This document shows, one piece after another, positions 1-6,756 of a stretch of DNA of 15,245 nt. Numbering within the stretch: the stretch's first letter is position 1; every line of letters starts with the position of its first letter. The position numbers and the translations under genes were made by a program. The stretch comes from CAZCDM01 sp964497475 (GTDB lineage Bacteria > Planctomycetota > Phycisphaerae > SM23-33), in contig CAZCDM010000037.1 of the NCBI GenBank assembly GCA_964497475.1, forward strand, positions 1 through 15,245. The letters run 5' to 3'. Below the pieces are notes generated by a model that was not told where the DNA came from, made no database searches, and saw only the letters and a list, made by a program, of their open reading frames with translations.

Positions 1-82
1 TACTGGAACAACCAACGGGCAGCGGCATGACGTGCCAGAAAAAAAGTCACTCACGTTTGCTTCCCGCCCTGGCGTTTAATGC

Positions 83-110
83 TTGGCAGGGGCGTGCGGC
101 GCGATAAGAT
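83..110 (+). promoter_or_regulatory. Sigma70-like promoter of nadK, probably giving a leaderless mRNA
   Basis: A -35-like TTGGCA (83-88) is separated by 16 bases from a -10-like TAAGAT (105-110). Only six bases (111-116) lie between the -10 hexamer and the ATG at 117, so the expected transcription start falls on or next to the start codon. No Shine-Dalgarno sequence precedes the ATG, which agrees with a leaderless transcript. Bases 1-82 hold no gene I can support: all three forward frames run out of reading frame by base 107 with no recognisable protein. Confidence 0.5.
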
Positions 111-116
111 GGGGCC

Positions 117-971
117 ATGACTTCCCGGCGGATCATCATCGTGGGCAACATGGCCAAGGCGGGCGTGGCTGAGTGCATCGAGCAGATGCAGCCCTGGCTG
201 GCTGAGCGGGCGGAGATTCTTTCGGTCTGCAATCTCAGCGAGTCCATCGGCGAGGAGGTCAACCGCGCCGAGCTGTGTGTGGTGGTCGGGGGCGATGGCA
301 CGCTTTTGGCGGCCGGTCGGGCGCTGGCGGGCCATGACGTACCGCTGGTGGGTGTTAACATGGGTAAACTTGGCTTCCTGGCCGAGTTCAGCGTGGACGA
401 TGTGAAAAAACATTTCGCCGCCATCGGAGCCGGGCAGATTCAGGCCACCCGCCGGATGATGCTCACTGCGAGCCTGACCGGCCCGGAGGGTGAGTTCACC
501 ACGCCGGTGGCCAACGACGTAGCCATCTCGGCCGGCCGGCCGTTCCGCATGATCGACCTGAACCTCTGCCAGGGCTTCAGTACCATCGCGCAGTATTTCG
601 GCGACGGCCTGGTCATCGCTACGCCCACCGGCTCGACGGGCTATAACATGTCCGCCGGCGGGCCGATTCTCCAACCCACAATGAATGCAGTGGTTGTAAC
701 GCCCGTTGCGCCGCATGCCCTTTCGCTTCGCCCGCTGGTTCTCACCCTCGCCGAGCCGATCTCCATCACCGCCAGCCGGGTCAATGCGGGAACGAGCGTG
801 ATTGTCGACGGGCAGATTCCCCTGCCCCTGCAGACCGATGGACAGTTGGTTATCAGTGCTGCCGAGCATCCCATGCGGATCATTCCCAATCCGGACCGCA
901 CCTATTTCCAGGTCTTGGCCAGCAAACTCCACTGGGGGCTGAGCCCACACCATCTCGGCAACGAGTCCTGA
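117..971 (+). CDS. nadK: NAD kinase (ATP-NAD kinase)
   Basis: Cytoplasmic NAD kinase, 284 residues, the normal length for the bacterial family; it phosphorylates NAD to NADP. Seen directly: the hallmark GGDGT at residues 58-62 (catalytic Asp60), the NMGKLGFLAE nucleotide-binding segment at 81-90, the ND pair at 133-134, the glycine-rich TPTGSTGYNMSAGGP block at 169-183, the TPVAPHALSLRPLVL block at 195-209, and a DGQ at 231-233. The ATG at 117 gives a start with the first beta strand (IIIVGN) a few residues in, as in the family. It has no Shine-Dalgarno but has a close promoter, so translation is probably leaderless. It stands alone; the next gene starts 249 bases downstream. All key motifs are intact, so it is very likely active. 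Confidence 0.96.
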   Translation: MTSRRIIIVGNMAKAGVAECIEQMQPWLAERAEILSVCNLSESIGEEVNRAELCVVVGGDGTLLAAGRALAGHDVPLVGVNMGKLGFLAEFSVDDVKKHFAAIGAGQIQATRRMMLTASLTGPEGEFTTPVANDVAISAGRPFRMIDLNLCQGFSTIAQYFGDGLVIATPTGSTGYNMSAGGPILQPTMNAVVVTPVAPHALSLRPLVLTLAEPISITASRVNAGTSVIVDGQIPLPLQTDGQLVISAAEHPMRIIPNPDRTYFQVLASKLHWGLSPHHLGNES

Positions 972-1165
972 AAGTTCTCTACATGTGGGGCTTGTCTGGT
1001 CTTGCCCTCGCTGCGAATAATACGAAACAATGTCATCTGTACAGTTTCGGTGGCATTGGTGTCATTATCCTTGCACGGACGCCCGCAGACTGCCTTTACA
1101 TGACGCGGATGTCCGCTTTCCGCTTAATGATCTCGCAGCGGAGCAGGGCAGGGCGGTGTCATGAA

Positions 1166-1177
1166 GGCATCGATGCC
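1166..1177. promoter_or_regulatory. 12-bp perfect palindrome upstream of the LuxR-HTH gene (candidate operator)
   Basis: GGCATCGATGCC is a perfect palindrome centred about 50 bases upstream of the ATG at 1221. It could be a dimer binding site, possibly for the HTH protein it precedes, but no second copy was noticed. The rest of 972-1220 has no supported gene. A TTGTCT (992-997) with an AT-rich GAATAATAC downstream (1015-1023) is a possible weak promoter, and I would not rely on it. Confidence 0.3.
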
Positions 1178-1220
1178 AGAACGAGTAAGCGAGAGTCGGT
1201 AATTTTGGTGAGAGGCAACA

Positions 1221-1499
1221 ATGGTAAGCGAAACCCAGGGTCAGTTCGTGTTCTCCGAGAATGAATGGGGAACCATCAAGAAAAGCCTGACGTTCTCCCT
1301 CCGGCAGGAGCAGATCGCTCGCTGCCTGCTCAGCGGCATGACGGACAAGGAAATCGCCGAAGCGGTCGGTATTACCGTGCCAACAGTCCGCACGCATCTC
1401 AGCCGGCTGTTCGATAAGTTCGACGCCGGCGACCGTGTCGAACTGGTGCTGCACTTCTTCCGCGCCTATCGCAAAGAGTGCGTGCCGGTCGAAGTCTGA
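1221..1499 (+). CDS. Stand-alone LuxR/GerE-type helix-turn-helix protein
   Basis: A 92-residue predicted DNA-binding protein made almost entirely of one LuxR C-terminal (GerE) domain. The domain spans about residues 25-82; the helix-turn-helix is TDKEIAEAVGITVPTVRTHL at 41-60, followed by a SRLFDKFDAGDRVEL helix typical of the family (usually 'I..KL...nR.el'). There is no receiver, PAS or autoinducer domain, so the input signal is not visible; it may act as a small response regulator-like switch or work with another protein. The ATG at 1221 is preceded by AGAGG (1211-1215) at a reasonable distance. A palindrome lies about 50 bases upstream. It precedes the oxoacid oxidoreductase gene in the same direction by 146 bases, so it could regulate that gene, but this is inference from position only. 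Confidence 0.85.
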   Translation: MVSETQGQFVFSENEWGTIKKSLTFSLRQEQIARCLLSGMTDKEIAEAVGITVPTVRTHLSRLFDKFDAGDRVELVLHFFRAYRKECVPVEV

Positions 1500-1612
1500 T
1501 CGGCGGCGGGTCTGCTCTGGCGGGGTCCGAACCTTTTGGGGGTGATTCTGCGCTGCGCTGCGCGCCGCATGCCGGGCGGATGGTCCGCGAAAATCGCGTC
1601 GGAAAAATCCTA

Positions 1613-1639
1613 TGGACTTCTCCGCGCCATTCGTACAAT
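1613..1639 (+). promoter_or_regulatory. Promoter abutting the start of the oxoacid oxidoreductase fusion gene
   Basis: The -10-like TACAAT (1634-1639, five of six consensus bases) lies exactly six bases before the ATG at 1646, the same spacing as at nadK. A weaker -35-like TGGACT (1613-1618) lies 15 bases upstream of it. There is no Shine-Dalgarno sequence before the ATG. Together these suggest a leaderless transcript and support choosing 1646 over the upstream in-frame GTG at 1478. Confidence 0.45.
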
Positions 1640-1645
1640 GCGGGC

Positions 1646-4600
1646 ATGAGTTCTGATCGCAGATTTTTAACCGAGTCCGGCCCGGAAGTGTTCACCGGCA
1701 ATGAGCTGCTGGTCAAAGGTGCGCTGGAATGTGCCGGCGGCGTTCACCTGCTCGGCGGGTACCCCGGCAGCCCGATTGCCGGGTACTTCGACACCCTTCG
1801 CGTGCTGGGCGATCTGCTGCGTGAAAAGGGCGTCCACGCCATAATCAACAATAACGAAGCCCTGGCAGCGGCCATGCTCAACGGCACGCAGACCCTGCCG
1901 ACCCGCGCGATGATCGTCATCAAGTCCGTCGGCGTGCACGTCGCTGCCGACGCGCTGGCCCTGGGCAACCTCGCCGGTGCCAACCCCGACGGCGGAGCCA
2001 TCGTCGTCTACGGCGACGACCCCTGGAGCGACTCGACCCAGGTCCCCGCCGACAGCCGATACCTCTCCAAGCACCTGTTCATCCCCGTCATCGAGCCCAG
2101 CAACGCCCAGGAAGTCAAAGACTTCGTCGAGCTGTCGTTCAAGCTCTCAGCCGCCAGCGAACTCTTTTCCGGCTACGTCCTCACAAACAATCTCGCCGAC
2201 GGCGGCGGGACCGTCCAGTGCAGGCCCAACCAGTTCCCGCAGGTCAACACCATCAACAAGATGGATCTCGAAACCGCGTCGATCCCGCTGAACAAGCGCG
2301 TGCTCCTGCCGCCGAAGACCTGGTGGCAGGAAGAGAACCTCGCCGACCGCTTCGCCCGGGCCAAGACGGCTGCACGACAGCTCGGGCTCAACGTTATCGA
2401 ACACCCCGTCGCCGACGGCCGGGCGCCGCTGGGGTTTGTCGCAGCCGGGCTGGGGCACGATTACCTCCGCCAGGCGCTGGCCGACCTCGGCTGCGAGGGC
2501 GACTTCCCCATCTGCAAGCTGGGCATGAGCTATCCCGTCGACGAGCAGATCATCGGCGAGCTCGCCGAGCAGTGTCGCCGCATCTTCGTCATCGAAGAGC
2601 GTCGCGGCTTCATGGAAGAACAGATCGCCGAGATGGTCGTGGGCTGGCGCCAGGGCAGCGGGCCTCGCTCGGAGGTCGAGCTGTATGGCAAGAGCTTCCC
2701 CGACGGGCGGCCGGGCATACCGGCCACGCGAGGCCTGCACCCCTCGATCCTCATGGACCTGCTCGCGCCGGTGGTCAAAAGCTTTGGCCGGGCCGAGCTG
2801 TCCCCCCAGGTCGATGCCGAAATCCAGCAGCTCCGCGCCACCGAACGTATCGAGGTCGCCGAGCTGCCCCCCCGCCTGCCGAGCTTCTGCCCCGGCTGCC
2901 CGCACCGCGACTCGGCAAGCCTCTGCCTGGAAATCAAACGCCACTTCGCCAACCCGCACTACATGGAACACAAGTTCGGCCGCGAGCCCGTCGACCTGCT
3001 GTTCCACGGCGATACCGGCTGCTATACCATGCTGATGTTCCCGCCCAATACCGACCTGATGCACGATTATTCCGGCATGGGCCTCGGGGCCGGTACGGGC
3101 AGCGGTACCGACCCGTTCGTGACGAACAAGGAAGTGGTCTTCATGGGCGATTCGACCTTCTACCACTCCGGTCAGATCGCCATCAGCCAGGCCATCCATC
3201 TCAACCAGGACATCACCTTCATCATCCTGGACAATGCCACCACGGCCATGACCGGCCACCAGCCCACGCCCGGTGTGACGTACGACCTGCTGGGCAATGA
3301 CGTGCCGGCCGAGAATATCGAGTCGATTGTCCGCGGCATTGCCGGCGCCAACGACGTGCCCATCACACGCACCAACCCCGAGCAGAAAGACGAGTACCGC
3401 CAACTGCTGGAAGAGACCTTCCTCGCCGACGGCGTGAAGATCATCATTGCCGACAAGGAGTGCGGCATTACGCGCACGCGGCGCACGCGGCGCGAGGAAC
3501 GCCAGCTCGCTCGCGACAAGGGCTACCTGCCGCGCAAAGAATACATGACGATCAACGCCGACGTCTGCCGGTTCTGCCTGGCCTGTGCGGAGATCACCGG
3601 CTGCCCGGGCCTGCGACACGTCGAGACGCCCTACGGCCCGAAGATGGATACCGACACGAGCTGGTGCGTAGCCGACGGCGCCTGCAGCCGCGTCGGCGCG
3701 TGCGATTCGTTCCAGCGGGTCATCGTCACACGCAACGCCCCGCCTCGCAGCCGCGTGCCCGAGCTGGGGCTTGATGAAATTCCCGAACCGGCCAAGCGAA
3801 CCCCCGGCGAGGTCTGGCGTGCCTGCCTGACGGGCGTGGGCGGCATGGGGATCGGCCTGGTCACGAGCATTCTCGTCCGCGCGGGCCACCGCGAGGGCTA
3901 TCGCGTGGTCTTCCTGGACAAGAAGGGCCTGGCCATCCGCAACGGCGGCGTCGTCAGCCAGGTGCTCTTTACCCATTCCGATCGGCCTTTGACCGGCTCG
4001 ATCACCTACGGCAAGGCCGACCTGCTGCTCGGCGTGGACATTCTCGAAGCGGCCCGCATCCTCACGCCCAACCACCGCGTGCGCATCGTCTCCAAGGAGC
4101 AGACCGCCGCGGTGATCAACACCGACAAGATCGCCACCATCTCCGGGCTTATGGGGCGGGAAGATTACGACCCCGACCAACTCGTCGAGCTGATCCGCCA
4201 GCACACGCGGGACGATGAGTTCCTCGCCCGCAACATCAGCCGGTTGTGCGAAAAATACCTCGGCAGCAAAATCTACGCCAACATCATGATGCTCGGCTAC
4301 GCCTTCCAGCAAGGCCTCGTGCCCGTCAGCATGCACTCGATCGCCTGGGCGATCAAAGACGCCATCCGCGTGGACTTCCGCAAGAACCTCTACGCCTTCA
4401 ACATGGGGCGCAAGCTCGTGGAAAGCCCCGAGCTGTTCCAGGGCCCGCCGCAGCGGCTGGACCCGCGCGACATGCTCGAGAGCAAGCTCCGCTGGGCCGC
4501 CAGGCGATACGGCAAGACGGCCGCCCGCGTCGAGGAGCTTCGCTCGCTGGGCGAGGCGTTGCTCGATGACCTCACCGGGCTCGACGACGATACGCGGCGC

Positions 4601-6340
4601 GACCTGGTCGTGCGGCTGTACGACGCGATGCGCTGGGGCGGGATCGACTACGCCAGGCAGTACGCCGACCGCGTGCGAGCCATCTACACCAAGGACCGCG
4701 CCGAGTACGACTACCAGGCCACCCGCGCCGTGGTCCAGTACCTCGCCGATGCCATGCTCATCAAGGACAGCATCTTTACCGCCGAGCTGGGCACGAGCCC
4801 CGAAAGCCGGGCCGCCGACCGCGAGAAGTACAACGTCAACCCCGCCAATGGGGATGGCATTTCCTATCGGCACCTCTGGAAGCGCAAGGTCCGCCTGTTC
4901 GGGCGCGATGTGCGATTCAACGTCACCCTGTCGGATAAGTCCCTCGGGCTGCTCAAGCGCAGCCGCTGGGCCAGGCCGATCCTCGCGAAGCTCTCGCCCT
5001 GGCTGAAATTCCAGCTCGCCCGGCGCGACAAATACATCCAGCGAGTCGATGCGTTCAGCTACCGCTCGGCCGATGAGTACCGCTGGCAGCTCGGCCGACT
5101 GCTGAGCCCGGCCTGCATGGGCTGCGATGCACCCAGCTGCAAGTTCACCGGCTGCCCGCTCGGCTCGGACGTGCCCGACTGGGTCGCCCGGGCGGAAAAG
5201 GGCGACTACCAGGCCGCCAGTGCGATCCTCCACGAGACCAACAACTTCCCCGAGTTCACATCGAGGCTGTGTCCTGCCTTCTGCGAGAAGGCGTGTCACC
5301 GCACGCTGACCGGCTCGGCCGTGAAGGTACGCGACACCGAGGGCGAGATCATCGACCGCGCGTGGGAGGGCGGCTACGTCACGCCCCAACCGGCGGAACA
5401 CAAGACCGGCCGAACCGTCGCGGTGGTTGGCTCGGGTCCGGCGGGCCTGGCTGCTGCACAGCAGCTCGCACGCGCTGGCCACGAGGTGACCGTATTCGAG
5501 GCCGACGACGCGCCCGGCGGGCTGCTGCGGTATGGCATTCCGCAAAGGCGGCTGGCCAAGGACCTCATCGACCGGCGCGTCGAGCAGCTCACCGCCGAGG
5601 GCGTGAGCTTCCGCACAGCCCAGCGCGTCGGGCAGGACACCCCCGCCGATGCGCTGCGGGAGCAGTTCGACGCGGTGCTGCTGGCTGTTGGCGCGCAGAA
5701 GCCGCGCGACCTGGCCGTGCCCGGCCGATCGGCCGATGGCGTGGTCTTCGCCCTGGACTTCCTCCGCCAGGGCGAGTCGGTTCCCGACGTCCGTGACAAG
5801 GCGGTCGTCGTCATCGGCGGCGGGCTGACCGGCGAGGACTGCGTCGAGACGGCCCTGGCCCATGGCGCCCGGGAAGTCCATCAGCTTGAAATCCTGCCCC
5901 AGTCGCTCACGCCCGCCCAGGCGGTTCTGCCCGCTACGCCCGACGGCGTCTGCCAGCACTGGGCCGTGGCCACCAAGGCCTTCCTGCCCGCCGACGGCAA
6001 TGGGCACATCGGCGGCCTCCAGGCCGTCCGGCTGAAGTACACCCCCTCGCCGGCTGGCCCGCAGCGCGAGGAACTGCCCGGTAGCGAGTTTACCGTCCCG
6101 GCCGAGCTGGCCGTCCTGGCCATGGGCTTCGAGGCCGACGTGCCCGAAAAGATCGCCACGCAGCTCGGCCTGGAGAAAACCACCGAGGGCAAGGTCCGCA
6201 TCTCCGAGCGGTACGCCACAAGCGTCGAGGGTATCTTCGCCGCCGGCGATGTCGTCACCGGGCCAGCCTACGTGGCCACCGCCATCGACTCAGGCCGACG
6301 CGCCGCTGCACAGGTCCACGCCTATCTTAAACAGCTCTGA
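1646..6340 (+). CDS. Single-chain IorA-IorB-type 2-oxoacid oxidoreductase fused to a GltD-like FAD/NAD(P)H flavoprotein
   Basis: A 1564-residue fusion. Residues about 15-380 resemble the thiamine-enzyme N-terminal domain (GGYPGSP at 37-43). Residues 414-620 are the TPP-binding half of IorA: FCPGCPHR at 414-421, HGDTGCYTM at 454-462, and the diagnostic LDNATTAMTGHQPTPG at 528-543. Seven cysteines follow (641, 644, 647, 653, 674, 680, 686), suited to two [4Fe-4S] clusters. About 725-900 is the gamma/IorB domain (GVGGMGIG at 730-737). About 900-1130 resembles the extra C-terminal domain of long bacterial indolepyruvate oxidoreductases. From 1150 the protein becomes GltD: cysteines 1157, 1160, 1165, 1170, then TNNFPEFTSRLCPAFCEKAC at 1198-1217, the FAD loop GSGPAG at 1262-1267, the NAD(P) loop IGGGLTGED at 1390-1398, and GIFAAGDV at 1529-1536. 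It should oxidise a 2-oxoacid (aromatic, perhaps indolepyruvate) to acyl-CoA; the flavoprotein suggests NAD(P) rather than free ferredoxin as electron partner. Substrate and direction are inferred. Confidence 0.92.
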   Translation: MSSDRRFLTESGPEVFTGNELLVKGALECAGGVHLLGGYPGSPIAGYFDTLRVLGDLLREKGVHAIINNNEALAAAMLNGTQTLPTRAMIVIKSVGVHVAADALALGNLAGANPDGGAIVVYGDDPWSDSTQVPADSRYLSKHLFIPVIEPSNAQEVKDFVELSFKLSAASELFSGYVLTNNLADGGGTVQCRPNQFPQVNTINKMDLETASIPLNKRVLLPPKTWWQEENLADRFARAKTAARQLGLNVIEHPVADGRAPLGFVAAGLGHDYLRQALADLGCEGDFPICKLGMSYPVDEQIIGELAEQCRRIFVIEERRGFMEEQIAEMVVGWRQGSGPRSEVELYGKSFPDGRPGIPATRGLHPSILMDLLAPVVKSFGRAELSPQVDAEIQQLRATERIEVAELPPRLPSFCPGCPHRDSASLCLEIKRHFANPHYMEHKFGREPVDLLFHGDTGCYTMLMFPPNTDLMHDYSGMGLGAGTGSGTDPFVTNKEVVFMGDSTFYHSGQIAISQAIHLNQDITFIILDNATTAMTGHQPTPGVTYDLLGNDVPAENIESIVRGIAGANDVPITRTNPEQKDEYRQLLEETFLADGVKIIIADKECGITRTRRTRREERQLARDKGYLPRKEYMTINADVCRFCLACAEITGCPGLRHVETPYGPKMDTDTSWCVADGACSRVGACDSFQRVIVTRNAPPRSRVPELGLDEIPEPAKRTPGEVWRACLTGVGGMGIGLVTSILVRAGHREGYRVVFLDKKGLAIRNGGVVSQVLFTHSDRPLTGSITYGKADLLLGVDILEAARILTPNHRVRIVSKEQTAAVINTDKIATISGLMGREDYDPDQLVELIRQHTRDDEFLARNISRLCEKYLGSKIYANIMMLGYAFQQGLVPVSMHSIAWAIKDAIRVDFRKNLYAFNMGRKLVESPELFQGPPQRLDPRDMLESKLRWAARRYGKTAARVEELRSLGEALLDDLTGLDDDTRRDLVVRLYDAMRWGGIDYARQYADRVRAIYTKDRAEYDYQATRAVVQYLADAMLIKDSIFTAELGTSPESRAADREKYNVNPANGDGISYRHLWKRKVRLFGRDVRFNVTLSDKSLGLLKRSRWARPILAKLSPWLKFQLARRDKYIQRVDAFSYRSADEYRWQLGRLLSPACMGCDAPSCKFTGCPLGSDVPDWVARAEKGDYQAASAILHETNNFPEFTSRLCPAFCEKACHRTLTGSAVKVRDTEGEIIDRAWEGGYVTPQPAEHKTGRTVAVVGSGPAGLAAAQQLARAGHEVTVFEADDAPGGLLRYGIPQRRLAKDLIDRRVEQLTAEGVSFRTAQRVGQDTPADALREQFDAVLLAVGAQKPRDLAVPGRSADGVVFALDFLRQGESVPDVRDKAVVVIGGGLTGEDCVETALAHGAREVHQLEILPQSLTPAQAVLPATPDGVCQHWAVATKAFLPADGNGHIGGLQAVRLKYTPSPAGPQREELPGSEFTVPAELAVLAMGFEADVPEKIATQLGLEKTTEGKVRISERYATSVEGIFAAGDVVTGPAYVATAIDSGRRAAAQVHAYLKQL

Positions 6341-6418
6341 TCCCCGAGGCGCGGCGCAAGGGCAGGGGGGCGTTCCTGGTGTGCATCATTTCACGAGGCT
6401 CCCTCTGCGCAAAAAAGC

Positions 6419-6455
6419 GGCCGGAGTGTCGCGGGGGGGGACGACACTTCCGGCC
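6419..6455 (+). repeat. Stem-loop 1 with an eight-G loop (possible terminator of the upstream fusion gene)
   Basis: The left arm GGCCGGAGTGTCG (6419-6431) pairs with CGACACTTCCGGCC (6442-6455), 13 base pairs with a single bulged T. The loop is C, eight G, A (6432-6441). It begins 78 bases after the stop codon of the oxidoreductase fusion. A six-A run (6411-6416) precedes it and a short TTT follows, so it could terminate transcription on the plus strand weakly, or on the minus strand better. The strong stem is certain from the sequence; its role is not. Confidence 0.7.
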
Positions 6456-6461
6456 TTTACA

Positions 6462-6494
6462 TTCGAATCGGCCGGGGGGGGGGACCGATTCGAA
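6462..6494 (+). repeat. Stem-loop 2 with a ten-G loop
   Basis: The arms TTCGAATCGG (6462-6471) and CCGATTCGAA (6485-6494) are perfectly complementary over ten base pairs. The loop is CC, ten G, A (6472-6484). It starts only six bases after stem-loop 1 ends and repeats its plan (stem, C, poly-G, A, stem) with a completely different stem sequence. That shared plan argues for a common structural role rather than simple sequence duplication. No T-run follows, so it is not a classical terminator. Confidence 0.7.
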
Positions 6495-6708
6495 AAGGGG
6501 TTATTTCAAGGGTGAAAATCACGTGAGGAGCAACCTGATCACACCCATCGTTTCATTGCCCACAAATAAAAGTATATAATCTGAAAACATAAAAAGCAAG
6601 GGCTGTTCAGGTGATGACCCTAAAAAATAGTAAAAATTTTTTATCTGACATTAAATCTGACGGGTATTGAGTTTCGGGGCATCGTCTCTGTTGAGGCGGA
6701 ATTTTGCA

Positions 6709-6737
6709 TTGTCGGACCGTTTGCGGCGATATATCCT
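6709..6737 (+). promoter_or_regulatory. Candidate promoter of the repeat membrane protein gene
   Basis: TTGTCG (6709-6714) and TATCCT (6732-6737) are 17 bases apart, each matching four of six consensus bases. The expected start would be near 6744, just upstream of the AGGAG ribosome site (6746-6750) and the ATG at 6757. The perfect TATAAT at 6575-6580 is an alternative start point that would give a leader of about 170 bases. Confidence 0.3.
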
Positions 6738-6756
6738 TCAGTGTCAGGAGCGGTTC

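Larger units (their letters stand above)
6341..6756. other. 416-bp intergenic region with hairpins and an AT-rich second half
   Basis: No protein gene is supported here. The first half (to about 6500) is GC-rich and carries two adjacent stem-loops with poly-G loops, listed separately. A small third stem, TTTCA-AGGG-TGAAA, lies at 6504-6517. The palindrome TCACGTGA is at 6519-6526. The second half is AT-rich: an inverted TAAAAAA/TTTTTTA at 6621-6643, two copies of ATCTGAC at 6643-6649 and 6655-6661, and a perfect TATAAT at 6575-6580 without a good -35. Reading frames that cross this region are short and run through the hairpins, so I do not regard them as genes. Confidence 0.6.

Noticed and set aside
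1161..1202. A 13-codon open frame before the LuxR-HTH gene as a leader peptide
   Set aside because: No ribosome site precedes it and no regulatory codon run or attenuator hairpin follows it.
1478..1645. N-terminal extension of the oxidoreductase frame from a GTG at 1478
   Set aside because: It overlaps the end of the LuxR-HTH gene, has no ribosome site and no recognisable sequence, and a -10 element sits just before the ATG at 1646.
2147..6007. A very long minus-strand open frame (1286 codons) antisense to the oxidoreductase fusion
   Set aside because: Its product is low in recognisable motifs and rich in Gly, Ala, Val, Asp and His, as expected when the complement of GC-rich codons lacks stops. 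The plus strand encodes clear conserved domains over the whole stretch.
6621..6643. TAAAAAA/TTTTTTA inverted repeat as an intrinsic terminator
   Set aside because: The stem is only A-T pairs and would be too weak; the area is simply AT-rich promoter-like DNA.
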